Positions 1-8,914 are shown, counted from the first letter of the stretch. The stretch: 64,000 nt of DNA from UBA4951 sp963616935 (GCA_963616935.1 CAVEMS010000005.1:1-64000); one strand, 5' to 3'. The notes: generated by a model from the sequence alone, not told the origin. Translations and numbers: made by a program.

Positions 1-427
1 TTCTGAAGTTTTTTTGCCGACCCGTCCGGACGCGGGGAAACGCAGTCGGGATGGGGTTTTATAACGAATCCGCTCGCGCGCGTATATATAAATATGAAAT
101 GGGCATATCAATTTCTAAGGCAGGCAAGAGGCGCCGCCTTTTAGTTAATCATCATGTTTGTCATCAGAATTTTTCTGACGGCCATCACTGATATCGTTCA
201 AAAAATGTGATTTTTCATTCGTCAATAAGCAGTTTGGCACATTTCCAATAAGCAAAATGGCAGCTTTCCGATAAGCAGTTTGGCGCGACAAATGAAATAG
301 AGCGCGCCGATAACACAAGAATAAATACGATGATAACTAAACTTACTCGCCACGAAAAGAAAAGATTCCAGAAGCGTCCGGAACCTTCTCTACAAAGTCA
401 CATAAGCTGATGATTATTGCATCATCC
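1..427. other. Non-coding stretch at window edge
   Basis: No convincing coding sequence is seen on either strand. The only clear structure is the 23-bp-period repeat at 223-291. The segment 292-427 lies downstream of the MATE gene (minus strand) and contains a short GATGAT/ATCATC inverted repeat near 410-425 without a T-tract, which is too weak to call a terminator. If the repeat is a transposon end, the bases to its left may belong to an element continuing beyond the window. Confidence 0.5.
223..291. repeat. Three imperfect 23-bp tandem repeats, IS21-end-like
   Basis: Three copies of an ATAAGCAGTTTGGC-type unit start at 225, 248 and 271, so the period is exactly 23 bp. Copies one and three share ATAAGCAGTTTGGC; copy two reads ATAAGCAAAATGGC. 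Read on the minus strand the array begins TGTC at 290. Elements of the IS21 family are known to have TG..CA tips followed by several short subterminal repeats that bind the transposase, and this layout fits such an end with the body to the left. No istA or istB gene is inside the window, so it is either the edge of an element that continues leftwards or a solo relic. Confidence 0.45.
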
Positions 428-1822
428 TTACTCGGCAGAAGAAGATGCGTCCAAAACACTGATTTTGCTTTTAATCGCATTTATAAGCAAAAGCAAAGAA
501 ACAACCGCGGTTAAAGCTTCCGCGATAGGGAAGCTCCACCAAACGATATCAGCCACACTAGAGGATAAAGTAAATAGATAAGCGGAAGGGAAAACAAAAA
601 CAACAAGTCTAAGCAAAGCCGTCAAGAAAGGCCTGAATGCGTAGCGAAGCGCCTGAAGGACGCCTTGCACCGCAACGTTAAAGCCCATGAAGACGTAACC
701 AATCGAAGCGATCCGCACCGCCTTTTCGCATACGGGAATGAGTTCGCTGGAACTTCCTCCCGATAAAGCGAAGAGGCTCGATAACGGATAAGCGATGATC
801 TCGAAAAGAACTGTGATAACGACGGTAACGATAAAAGTGTCCAGGATCCCATACTTCACACAATCCAAGGAACGTTCCTTGCTCTTCATCCCGTAATTGA
901 AGGAAAGAATGCTGATGATTGTATTCGAAAGTCCAAAACAAGAGAAAAGAGCGACTTGTTGGATTTTGTAATAGATTCCGAAACTGCCAACAAGAATCAG
1001 GCTGTCCGCGCTAGAAGAGCCGAGAATGACATTCATTCCCGCCATCATGACGGAGAGTAGCCCTTGCATGATCATCGCCGAAAATCCGATGGAGTAGATT
1101 CCTTTGATCAAAGCCCAGTTTGGGCGGATATACTTCAGGCTGCCACCGATTTCTTTGTTGGCAAGATAATGAAAGAGCATCGCGATCGCTAAGGAGACGA
1201 ACTGACCGAAGATAGTAGCCCAAGCCGCTCCTTCCACGCCCATACCAAGAGGGAAGATAAAGACATAATCAAAGACGATGTTGATAACGGCGCCCGAAAT
1301 CTGAGCGATCGTGCTATGCATCGTCTTCCCCGTGGATTGAAGGAATCTTTCATAGACGGTAAAGCCAATCGACCCAAAGGAAAGGCTAGAGCAAATCATA
1401 AGGTAATTCCCACCCATTTGGATGATTTGCTCATCCTTGCTAAATAGGGAGATGAACCAATGCGAGCCGAATAGGCCGAAAACCAGGAAGACAAGGTAGA
1501 TAAGCAAGCTTAGGAATATGCCATTGCCTGCGACTTTGCTCGCTTTGTCTTTATCGCCTTCGCCTAGGCTTTTTGAAAGCAAAGCATTAAGACCAACGCC
1601 CGTGCCGACGCCGACGGCGATGATAAGAATTTGAATCGGGAAAGCGTAGGTGAGCGCTTCATTCGCCAAAGCGCCAGTTCCTTGGATGTTTGCGACGAAA
1701 ACGCTATCGACCACATTATATAGGGCCTGAAGCACCATTGAGACAATCATAGGAAGGCCCATTTTCCAGAATAGCCTTCCAAGAGGAGCAACTCCCATTT
1801 TGTTTTGCTTAGAATCGTCCAT
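428..1822 (-). CDS. MATE family multidrug/Na+ antiporter
   Basis: A polytopic membrane transporter of about 464 residues, the usual MATE length, with around 12 hydrophobic segments in two six-helix halves. MATE pumps export cationic drugs or metabolites in exchange for Na+ or H+. The N-terminal pattern GRLFWKMGLPMIVSMV followed by ALYNVVDSVFVA is typical of the family. The ATG at 1822 is chosen because AGAAAGGA precedes it by 7 nt; an upstream in-frame start would add 14 residues without a ribosome binding site. It stands alone, transcribed away from the DUF488 genes' direction of origin. The substrate cannot be predicted from sequence. Confidence 0.88.
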   Translation of the reverse strand: MDDSKQNKMGVAPLGRLFWKMGLPMIVSMVLQALYNVVDSVFVANIQGTGALANEALTYAFPIQILIIAVGVGTGVGLNALLSKSLGEGDKDKASKVAGNGIFLSLLIYLVFLVFGLFGSHWFISLFSKDEQIIQMGGNYLMICSSLSFGSIGFTVYERFLQSTGKTMHSTIAQISGAVINIVFDYVFIFPLGMGVEGAAWATIFGQFVSLAIAMLFHYLANKEIGGSLKYIRPNWALIKGIYSIGFSAMIMQGLLSVMMAGMNVILGSSSADSLILVGSFGIYYKIQQVALFSCFGLSNTIISILSFNYGMKSKERSLDCVKYGILDTFIVTVVITVLFEIIAYPLSSLFALSGGSSSELIPVCEKAVRIASIGYVFMGFNVAVQGVLQALRYAFRPFLTALLRLVVFVFPSAYLFTLSSSVADIVWWSFPIAEALTAVVSLLLLINAIKSKISVLDASSSAE

Positions 1823-2260
1823 AATGAAATTCCTTTCTCTGGCCGAAGCAAACAAAAAGCGCAAGGCCAGCGATCAACTGGACTTACGCAAGGATGCTAC
1901 TCGTTGACGGAGAGAAATTTAGCAAAATTAATCAAGAAAATCTAATATTTTTTTGAAAATTGGTAGCCTTTCACAAAAGTGAATGATTCCAAAAAAGAGG
2001 CCATTTTTGTTCTATATCAGATGATGCGAAACAAAATGGGATGGGGATAACCATCCTTCTCCCTAAGTCCCCTCAGGGCTCGTCTCGCGCGGCACGCCTT
2101 TAGAGGCATAGGGACGTGCTCCCCTTCAGATAGGCTTCGCGCCATTCCTTCCTTTGCTCGAATGTGCATTTTTGATGACGCATTTATTTGCCTCCGCGAT
2201 TTTGGGACAAATAAATTGATACATCTCAAAATTTGAAGTTTTTATTCGCTCGTCACATTT
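1823..2260. other. Intergenic region with GC-rich structured segment
   Basis: About 440 bp without a convincing gene. The part at 2017-2230 is clearly richer in G and C than its AT-rich flanks and holds several inverted repeats, for example GGATGG/CCATCC around 2039-2055. A 70-codon open frame on the minus strand here is rich in Arg and Pro, has no recognisable domain and no good ribosome binding site, so it is not called. The flanking 1865-2016 is AT-rich and probably carries the MATE promoter, but no clear -35/-10 pair stands out. Confidence 0.4.
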
Positions 2261-2479
2261 CTACTCGTCTTCAACAGGAATGATTCCAGCAATAAACTTA
2301 TGGTAATAGTCAAAGCCATTCCTATTGCCAGGCAAAGAAACGACCAAAAGAGCCTTCCCAACATGGAAAGAAGTTCTGTAATACTCATTATTAGGCATCG
2401 TGCAGGAATAATTGGTCAGCTCCATGAATTTTTTGGGGCTTTTGCCATTCGCCCCGATTGTATAGATTTCAGTCTTCAT
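2261..2479 (-). CDS. Short DUF488-like protein
   Basis: A 72-residue protein starting MKTEIYTIGANGKS, which resembles the first beta strand and loop of DUF488 proteins (typically xxIYTIGYSxRSxxEF), but it lacks the later DVR and C-x-E-x-x-xxCHR motifs. The ATG at 2479 is preceded by AAAGGAGG at ideal spacing and overlaps the end of the neighbouring DUF488 gene by 11 bp, so the two look translationally coupled. It could be a diverged or truncated paralogue of that neighbour, or an unrelated small protein. Function unknown. Confidence 0.55.
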   Translation of the reverse strand: MKTEIYTIGANGKSPKKFMELTNYSCTMPNNEYYRTSFHVGKALLVVSLPGNRNGFDYYHKFIAGIIPVEDE

Positions 2480-3205
2480 TGAGACCTCCTTTCTTATATC
2501 CAATCAATAAGTTTCTGTATTTGAAAAGCGATTCCACATCCCCTTCTGGATTATTTCGGTAAAAGGAATCCCACCACTTCTCGCATTCGTTAGCCATCTC
2601 CTGACCATATAAATCAAATTGCCCAATTGAGCTATGTTCTTTGTAGAAGCGAGCTTTCTTTTTCGAGAAATCCTCGAAGGCGGGAGCCAGCATCGAGGTG
2701 TCCTCTTTGGAGAAGATCCGATTCGAGTCGTTCTCTGAAATGAGATTAGCGATCTCAAAACCCTCATCGAGTCTGCGAGCGAAATAATAGGACACCATCC
2801 AGAAGCGATGACAATTCAAAGGGTCTTTCTCACTGCAGAGGAAAGCGATCCGATACCCTTGGGACAAAGCGGTTTCGATCCGTTTCACCCCATGCTTAAA
2901 AACATCAAGCCCATAGACTTTCTCAAAATCTACCTGCTCAAAGAAATCGCCTTTCTCGTCATAGACGAAGCGATAAGCCTCCGCTTCGTCTCTTCTAGCC
3001 CCGAATTCGCTTCCAAAGTGAGTATAAAGGACGCCGTTTTTCTTAAGAAACGCCCTTAAAGTCTCCTTATCGTACTCTTTGAACGTGCCGGAATAAGGAG
3101 ACGATCTAACATCCACTAGGCAAGTAACGCCGTTTTTCTTAAGTAGGGAAGGAACTCATCGTTTTTCTTTGCCGCATAGCCTATCGTGAAAAGAGTTTTG
3201 CCCAT
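2469..3205 (-). pseudogene. DUF488 protein broken by a -1 frameshift
   Basis: The first 29 codons from the ATG at 3205 (MGKTLFTIGYAAKKNDEFLP, good GGAGGAAGGGAG site upstream) end at a stop near 3118, while the remaining DUF488 domain continues in the -1 frame with DVRSSPYSGTF and FLCSEKDPLNCHR, the family hallmarks. Adding one A to the AAAAA run at about 3134-3138 restores one frame of 245 residues reading LRKNGVTCLVDVRSSPYSG. DUF488 proteins are small Cys/Arg-containing proteins of uncertain biochemical role. The break may be a real mutation, a sequencing error in a homopolymer, or, less likely, a slip site, since the run does not form a perfect slippery heptamer. Confidence 0.7.
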
Positions 3206-3384
3206 GGTTATAAACTCCCTTCCTCCGTCATTGCTTAATAAAATATCCCATAAAAGGCTTTTGAGCAAGGCAAACAGGATAATAACAAACTTTAATATTA
3301 TCGGTTTTCGGTTGATGCAAAACGCCGGATTCATCAATCCGTTGCAATGTCATTGTTCCAATAACTCAATGTTTTTTTCGTCGA

Positions 3385-4137
3385 CTATTTCCTTGATTTC
3401 GAAGCCAAAATCAAGAAGAGAATCTTAATGAATATCGCAATGAAGTCGGTATATAACGTGAAAGCGCAGAATAAAGCGAGGTTGTTATTTCCTTGTCCCC
3501 TCTCGGCGATTTTCCCTATCCTATTGGCTTCAATCGCGACCATTATCAAGCAATATAGGATGATGGCAACGCTAATCCAAACGTTAAACCATGAGAAAGC
3601 GGCCGGATTGATAAGATAGAAGATGAACCAGAAAGAAGAAACCATGACGACGCAAAGAAGCAAAGCGATGGCGACAAAGACGAGAGGCGATAGATCGGTT
3701 TTTGTAAAATAGCCAATCAAAAACATCATGCCGAACGCTAACGCGGTTAACCCAAATGCCTCGCCGATGGTTCCAAAATCAACGCCAGCCAACAAAATAA
3801 CCGAGAAGATAATGCCCATGCATATCGCATAGACGATGAATCCGACCCATGGCGCTTTGCCAGTTTTAAGACTATAGATATTGTTGATGAAAATAACGAT
3901 GTAGCTAAGAATCGCCGAACCGATGACCCCCGCTAACAAAATTGTCACGCCAGTTTCGCTGATTTCGCCATTCGTCACGTAATTAGCGGCGATGAACCAC
4001 GAAAAACCAAAACTGACGATTGCCGTCAATAAAAGGCCGATAAACATATATCCGAATACAACGCCTAGGAATCTCGACGTTATTTTGGCGACTATCCCTG
4101 AGCCGCCATTCATTTTATTGTTTTCTACTTGTTCCAT
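3385..4137 (-). CDS. Bax inhibitor-1/YccA-type membrane protein
   Basis: About 250 residues with seven hydrophobic segments, the TKTDLSPL stretch after the fifth segment and a C-terminal TLYTDFIAIFIKILFLIL segment whose Asp is characteristic of the Bax inhibitor-1 family, where Asp residues in the pore form a pH-sensitive Ca2+ leak. A short Asn/Gly-rich cytosolic tail precedes the first helix. The ATG at 4137 follows AAGGAGAAAGAA; the longer frame would add only seven residues. It lies downstream of tpiA but is separated from it by a terminator, so it is probably expressed independently. Confidence 0.82.
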   Translation of the reverse strand: MEQVENNKMNGGSGIVAKITSRFLGVVFGYMFIGLLLTAIVSFGFSWFIAANYVTNGEISETGVTILLAGVIGSAILSYIVIFINNIYSLKTGKAPWVGFIVYAICMGIIFSVILLAGVDFGTIGEAFGLTALAFGMMFLIGYFTKTDLSPLVFVAIALLLCVVMVSSFWFIFYLINPAAFSWFNVWISVAIILYCLIMVAIEANRIGKIAERGQGNNNLALFCAFTLYTDFIAIFIKILFLILASKSRK

Positions 4138-4182
4138 TTCTTTCTCCTTGCGAAGCAATGATAGTTCATATTTTAGGAAAGG

Positions 4183-4206
4183 AAAACCGCCTTCTTTCGA
4201 AGACGG
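4183..4206 (-). terminator. Terminator of pgk-tpiA
   Basis: On the minus strand CCGTCTTC, a GAAA loop and GAAGGCGG form an eight-base-pair stem with one mismatch, followed by TTTTCC. It sits 24 bp after the tpiA stop. Confidence 0.85.
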
Positions 4207-4229
4207 CCCATTAACTGAAGTATGAACGC

Positions 4230-4988
4230 TTAAGCGAGCATCCCTTCGATTAATCCGCGATAGCTCTTCGGATCAAGCGAAGCTCCGCCGACTAGCGCAC
4301 CATCGATATCCGGTTCGCTCATGTAAGAAGCGACGTTCTCTGGCTTGACGCTGCCGCCATAGAGGATACGGATATCATTAGCAGCATCTCCGAACATCTC
4401 TTTGAGGAGGTTACGGATAGAGAGAATCGTCTCTTCGGCGATCTCCTTGGATGCGCTCTTGCCAGTTCCTATCGCCCAAATCGGCTCATAGGCGATGACG
4501 ACCTTTTTGGCCTCTTCGGCACTTAGATCAGCCAAGCCTTTCTTGATTTGCTCGCTGACGAAGGAATTCGTTTCACCTTTTTCGAAGGTCTCAAGCGATT
4601 CGCCACAGCAATAAACCGGCGTCATGGCGTTAGCCAACAAGGCTTTGATCTTAAGGTTGCAAGCTTCGGAGGTCTCGCCGTTATAGGCGCGACGCTCGGA
4701 ATGGCCTAGGATAACCCAGTCGATTCCGATTTCCTTAAGCATCGGGATCGATATTTCGCCAGTGTAGGCGCCATGATCGTGCTCATTGACGTTTTGTGCG
4801 GCGACGATGCACTTCGAGTCGATGTTGCTCTTGACTGCGTCTAAGCAGACGAAGGTCGGGGCAACGCCGACATCAATGCCGTTTTTAACGGCGAATTCGA
4901 TCATTTCTGTAGCTTCCATAGCGAAGGCTTTCGCTTCGCTTGGAGTCTTGTTCATCTTCCAGTTGCCAAGAAGTAATTTCTTACGCAT
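4230..4988 (-). CDS. tpiA: Triose-phosphate isomerase
   Basis: Interconverts dihydroxyacetone phosphate and glyceraldehyde 3-phosphate in the cytosol. The 252-residue length is normal. Catalytic elements are visible: the NWKMN segment with Lys11, GHSERR with the electrophilic His near residue 97, and AYEPIWAIGTG with the base Glu near residue 168, plus the phosphate-binding ILYGGSV near the C-terminus. It starts 11 bp after pgk with an AGAAAGG ribosome binding site and is followed by a clear terminator, so pgk and tpiA form a two-gene operon. Confidence 0.98.
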   Translation of the reverse strand: MRKKLLLGNWKMNKTPSEAKAFAMEATEMIEFAVKNGIDVGVAPTFVCLDAVKSNIDSKCIVAAQNVNEHDHGAYTGEISIPMLKEIGIDWVILGHSERRAYNGETSEACNLKIKALLANAMTPVYCCGESLETFEKGETNSFVSEQIKKGLADLSAEEAKKVVIAYEPIWAIGTGKSASKEIAEETILSIRNLLKEMFGDAANDIRILYGGSVKPENVASYMSEPDIDGALVGGASLDPKSYRGLIEGMLA

Positions 4989-4999
4989 AAATGGCCTTT

Positions 5000-6241
5000 C
5001 TAGCGAAGGACGTCGACACCTGGGAGGTGTCCGTCGTTCTCTATCATCTCTAATGAAGCTCCACCGCCCGTGGAAACGTGGCTGAAGTCTTTCTTATAGC
5101 CAAATTGCTTAACGGCCGAGGCGCTATCTCCGCCGCCGCAGACCGTGAAGGCCTTATCTTTGAGAGCGGCGATCGCTTTGCAAATGGCGACGGTTCCATT
5201 TTGGAAATCCTTTTGTTCGAAGACGCCGACTGGGCCATTCCAGAAGATCATCTTGGCTTTGCTGATGATCTCGGTGTAATTGGCGATCGTTTCCGGACCG
5301 ATATCGCATCCTTCGAATTCGGGTGGGATATGTCCGCCTTTTTCGATGGTTGTAGGAACGACCATGATCTTGCGGTCATCCTTCTCTTCGAAGCTATCGG
5401 TGACGACGGCATCGGTTGGAAGGATAAGGCGGCCTTCCGCTTCTTCGATGCACTTACGGGCATATTCGAGTTGATCGAGTTCAACCGGCGATTTGCCGAT
5501 TTCCATGCCCATGGCCTTCTTGAAGGTATAGGTCATGGCACCGCCGATGATGACATAGTCGCATTTCTTAAGAAGCGAATCGATGACTTTGATCTTGTCG
5601 CTTACTTTGAATCCGCCAAGGATCGCGACATATGGGCGATCGGAATCGGAGACTTCGACGCAACGGTTGAGGTTCTCGACTTCCTTTAGCATCAAATAGC
5701 CGAGGGCAACTGGCTTGCCTTCCCCTTTGAGGATGCTTGGGACACCAACGGTAGAAGCGTGGGCCCTATGGGCGGAGCCGAAAGCGTCCATCACGAAGAC
5801 ATCGGCCAAAGAGGCCCATTCCTTCGCGAGTTCCGGATCGTTCTTTTCCTCACCCTTCTCATAACGGGTGTTTTGGACTAAGAGGATGTCGCCATCATTT
5901 AGAGCATTGACGGCATCTTTAAGAGTTTCACCGCGTGTTGCGGCGCAGAATGAGACATGGTATTTGGTGAGTTCTTGGAGGGCTTTGGCGACTGGAGCCA
6001 TGTCGTTGGCTTTCTTCATCGCTTCGATCTTAGCTGGATCTGGTTCCTTCCATTTGATCTTCCCAAGGTGGCTCATCAAAATGACGCGGGCACCTTTAGA
6101 AGCGAGTTCCTCGACGGTCGGGAGGGCGGCTTGAATACGATTGGTATCGCGGATGACTCCATCCTTTTGCGGGACGTTGAAGTCGACGCGGACATAGACC
6201 TTCTTTCCTTTGAGGTCTTTTAGATCTTTGACAGTAAGCAT
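5000..6241 (-). CDS. pgk: Phosphoglycerate kinase
   Basis: Makes ATP from 1,3-bisphosphoglycerate in glycolysis. At 413 residues it is slightly longer than the usual 390-400. The N-terminal VYVRVDFNVPQ, the substrate-binding LMSHLG, the central ALGYLMLKEVENL hinge region, and the C-terminal FTVCGGGDSASAVKQFG and HVSTGGGASLE nucleotide-binding loops are all present. The ATG follows AAGGAG at good spacing. It heads the pgk-tpiA operon; gap, often found with these genes in Firmicutes, is 3 kb away on its own. Confidence 0.98.
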   Translation of the reverse strand: MLTVKDLKDLKGKKVYVRVDFNVPQKDGVIRDTNRIQAALPTVEELASKGARVILMSHLGKIKWKEPDPAKIEAMKKANDMAPVAKALQELTKYHVSFCAATRGETLKDAVNALNDGDILLVQNTRYEKGEEKNDPELAKEWASLADVFVMDAFGSAHRAHASTVGVPSILKGEGKPVALGYLMLKEVENLNRCVEVSDSDRPYVAILGGFKVSDKIKVIDSLLKKCDYVIIGGAMTYTFKKAMGMEIGKSPVELDQLEYARKCIEEAEGRLILPTDAVVTDSFEEKDDRKIMVVPTTIEKGGHIPPEFEGCDIGPETIANYTEIISKAKMIFWNGPVGVFEQKDFQNGTVAICKAIAALKDKAFTVCGGGDSASAVKQFGYKKDFSHVSTGGGASLEMIENDGHLPGVDVLR

Positions 6242-6331
6242 GTTTTACTTCTCCTTGCGGGGCTATTATACGCCAAAAAAACAAGAAAAAACGAATATGG
6301 AAAATAATACCGATATATCGTTAGATATAAA

Positions 6332-7438
6332 TCACTCAATGCTTTCGAACAATTTGAAAGCGGCCGCTATCGTATCGTCCATGTCGTAATAACGGTAATC
6401 GGCCAAACGCCCGCCGAAATAAACGTTTTTCACATTTCTCTTCTCTTCTTCGTATAAAGCGAACGTAGCTTTGTTCTTCTCGTCGTTTACGGCGTAATAA
6501 GGCTCATCGCCTTTTTTCCATTCGCTCGAATATTCATAGGAAACGACGGTCTTAGGGCTACTTACGTCGAATTCGAAATGCTTATGCTCGATTGAGCGGG
6601 TGTATGGGACGTCTTTGTCGGTGTAATTGACCACCGCCACTCCTTGATGGTTCTTTTCGTCATAGATTTTGTTCTCGAAACGGACGCTTCGATATTCGAG
6701 ATAGCCGTGTTTGTAGGAAAAGAAAGCGTCCAATGCCCCGGTGTAGATGATTTTATCGGCCAAAGAATCGAGCTCTTCTTTATTCGATAGATAATCGCAA
6801 TCCGTTTTGATTTCGCAATCTTCTAGCATCTTCTCGATGATTTTCGTATATCCGCCGACGGGTATGCCTTGGTATCTATCGTTAAAATAGTTGTTGTCAT
6901 AGGTGAAACGGACTGGCAAGCGCTTGATGATGAAGGAAGGAAGTTCCTTGCAACTTCTCCCCCATTGCTTTTCCGTGTATCCCTCGACCAATTTATGGTA
7001 GATCGTCTTTCCGATGAGGCTAATGGCCTGCTCTTCTAAGTTACGTGGATTCTCTATATGGCATTCCGCTTTCTCTTCTTCGATCTTTCGCTTGGCCTCC
7101 ATCGGCGTAAAGACATCCGGCCAAAGTTTAGAGAAGGTATTCATATTGAACGGGAGGTTATAGCATTCGTCATGATATCTCGCGATCGGGGAATTGACGT
7201 AATTATTGAATTCGGCGAAGGAAGTAATGAAATCCCAGACTTCCTTATCGCTTGTATGGAAGATATGAGCGCCGTATTTATGGACGTTTATCCCCTCTAT
7301 CTTTTCCGTGTATATATTCCCGCCGATATGGTTTCTTTTCTCAACCACGAGCACCTTTTTCCCTTTTTTGCTTAGCAAATAGGCCATAGTCGCGCCAAAG
7401 AGTCCACTACCGACAATCAAATAATCGTACTTCTTCAT
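6332..7438 (-). CDS. glf: UDP-galactopyranose mutase
   Basis: Flavoenzyme that converts UDP-galactopyranose to UDP-galactofuranose, the donor for galactofuranose in surface glycans or glycolipids. The 368-residue protein has the N-terminal FAD-binding YLIVGSGLFGATMAYLL and the NIYTEKIEGINVHKYGAHIFHTSD-type active-site stretch, with GYTEKQWGRSCKELP and the C-terminal NVYFGGRLADYRYYDMDD typical of Glf. The ATG at 7438 is preceded by GAGGAAAG. It is divergent from the glycosyltransferase at 7545, suggesting that both serve surface glycoconjugate synthesis. Confidence 0.95.
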   Translation of the reverse strand: MKKYDYLIVGSGLFGATMAYLLSKKGKKVLVVEKRNHIGGNIYTEKIEGINVHKYGAHIFHTSDKEVWDFITSFAEFNNYVNSPIARYHDECYNLPFNMNTFSKLWPDVFTPMEAKRKIEEEKAECHIENPRNLEEQAISLIGKTIYHKLVEGYTEKQWGRSCKELPSFIIKRLPVRFTYDNNYFNDRYQGIPVGGYTKIIEKMLEDCEIKTDCDYLSNKEELDSLADKIIYTGALDAFFSYKHGYLEYRSVRFENKIYDEKNHQGVAVVNYTDKDVPYTRSIEHKHFEFDVSSPKTVVSYEYSSEWKKGDEPYYAVNDEKNKATFALYEEEKRNVKNVYFGGRLADYRYYDMDDTIAAAFKLFESIE

Positions 7439-7483
7439 TTTCTTTCCTCTATCAAGCATATTTTAGCAATTATCAGCCATTCC

Positions 7484-7515
7484 GTTATAGAAGATATCCG
7501 CTTAACCTTTATAAT
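7484..7515 (+). promoter_or_regulatory. Promoter of the GT2 glycosyltransferase
   Basis: A perfect TATAAT lies at 7510-7515, 30 bp before the ATG; the -35 box is not a good match, so only the -10 is supported. The same short gap must also hold the divergent glf promoter. Confidence 0.45.
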
Positions 7516-7544
7516 ACATACGAGAAAAGGCAAAAGGAGTCATT

Positions 7545-8873
7545 ATGTGGCATGAATATTTATATCGCGTCCTAAGCATCATGAATTATGTGGTACTTAT
7601 CGCTATCGGCATACCTTTGTTGATCCAAATCGCGTACATTCTCTTCTTCTTCGTCAAAAAGAAGACCTTCCCTAGGACCGATAAGAAAGGGCGAATCGCA
7701 TATCTAATCCCCGCTCATAACGAAGAGGACGTCGTTACCGGTTCGATAACGTCGTTATTAGAGAAGCAAAATTATCCAAAGGAACTATACGATGTCTTCT
7801 TGGTCGCCCACAATTGCACGGACCACACCGCCGAATACGCCGAAAAAGCGGGCGCGAAAGTATTGATTCTAAACGATCCAGACCCAAATCACCGTAAGGC
7901 TTTATATCCTTTGCGGCACGGAATCGATGAGATAATATCGGGAAAATATGGTGATTATGACATGGTCATACACGTTGATGCCGATAACCACTTCAACGAC
8001 GATTTCTCAGAAAGGATGAACGAAGCCTTCCAGTCTGGCGTCGATTTGGCAAGGCCATACGAAGGAGCGTCAAACGGAGTTCAGAACTTCTTCACCAAAG
8101 CCTGCGCGATGTTTTACGTTATGGAGTCGCGTTATGGAAGCCGCGTCCGCGAACGCCTTAACCTCGGCGCTCACGTCAATGGCAGCGGCGCCATGATGAG
8201 CGTCAAGATGCTGAAAGCCACCGGCGGCTACGATTGCCAAGGGATATCCGACGACACCGAATACTATTTCAATCGTTTGCTCGATGGATACAAAGGCCAT
8301 TACGTCGAAGACGCCATCGTCTATGAGGATATGCCATCTTCCTTCAAAGATACCTATAACCGCAACAAGCGCATCGGAAGCGGGAATAACTTCCTCTTCC
8401 GTACGAAGCTGCCAAAACTCTTGAAGCGCTTCTTCAAAACCGGCGAGCTTTCTTGCCTTGAAGTCTTTATGACCTATGTTCTTTTGGTCCTAACGGTACC
8501 TCTATCGATATGGCTTCCGATTTATTACGTCTATCACTTCATCTACTTAGGATGCGCCGCCTATGGCGTGTTCGAATTGTCGCTATTCTCACAATCCTTC
8601 TACTATACCCATCTATGGACGAACATCTGGGTCATATTGGGCGTCGTTCTCGGTCTTTTCTTCATTTTCGGGTATCTGCAAGCCTTTATCCTTGCGATGA
8701 CCGAATACAAGAAATTAGGCGCCAAATCCCGTAAGGAATATTTGCCAGTCGTCCTTCTCTTCCCCTTCTTCTTGCTTCTTTATTCGGTCACCATCTGTAT
8801 CGGCATGATCTCCAAGCCAAAGAAATGGGACGCCGTAAAAAGAAACGTGCAAAACAACAATCCGAATCAGTAA
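7545..8873 (+). CDS. Membrane-anchored family 2 glycosyltransferase
   Basis: A processive-type or lipid-linked GT2 enzyme of 442 residues: one N-terminal membrane helix, a cytosolic GT-A domain with RIAYLIPAHNEEDVV (nucleotide-sugar binding), the metal-binding DADN near residue 148, a GSGAMMSV acceptor-side segment, and a KRIGSGNNF segment where QxxRW would be in processive enzymes, followed by three to four C-terminal helices. This organisation is shared by glycolipid synthases and polysaccharide synthases. AAAGGAGT precedes the start. It is the only plus-strand protein gene in the window and is divergent from glf; the sugar transferred cannot be deduced. Confidence 0.85.
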   Translation: MWHEYLYRVLSIMNYVVLIAIGIPLLIQIAYILFFFVKKKTFPRTDKKGRIAYLIPAHNEEDVVTGSITSLLEKQNYPKELYDVFLVAHNCTDHTAEYAEKAGAKVLILNDPDPNHRKALYPLRHGIDEIISGKYGDYDMVIHVDADNHFNDDFSERMNEAFQSGVDLARPYEGASNGVQNFFTKACAMFYVMESRYGSRVRERLNLGAHVNGSGAMMSVKMLKATGGYDCQGISDDTEYYFNRLLDGYKGHYVEDAIVYEDMPSSFKDTYNRNKRIGSGNNFLFRTKLPKLLKRFFKTGELSCLEVFMTYVLLVLTVPLSIWLPIYYVYHFIYLGCAAYGVFELSLFSQSFYYTHLWTNIWVILGVVLGLFFIFGYLQAFILAMTEYKKLGAKSRKEYLPVVLLFPFFLLLYSVTICIGMISKPKKWDAVKRNVQNNNPNQ

Positions 8874-8888
8874 CAAAAGCTTCGTGGG

Positions 8889-8914
8889 AACGCCTTCGAA
8901 AGAGGGCGTTTTTT
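8889..8914 (+). terminator. Terminator after the GT2 gene
   Basis: AACGCC pairs with GGCGTT around a ten-base loop and is followed by a run of six T, 15 bp after the stop codon. Confidence 0.8.

Noticed and set aside
2017..2229. 70-codon minus-strand frame
   Set aside because: Arg/Pro-rich composition set by local GC content, no ribosome binding site.
3105..3145. Programmed -1 frameshift in the DUF488 gene
   Set aside because: The A-run is not a perfect X-XXY-YYZ heptamer in the zero frame and no stimulatory structure is obvious; mutation or sequencing error is simpler.
5078..5689. 203-codon plus-strand frame opposite pgk
   Set aside because: Lies wholly inside pgk in antisense and has no independent signals.
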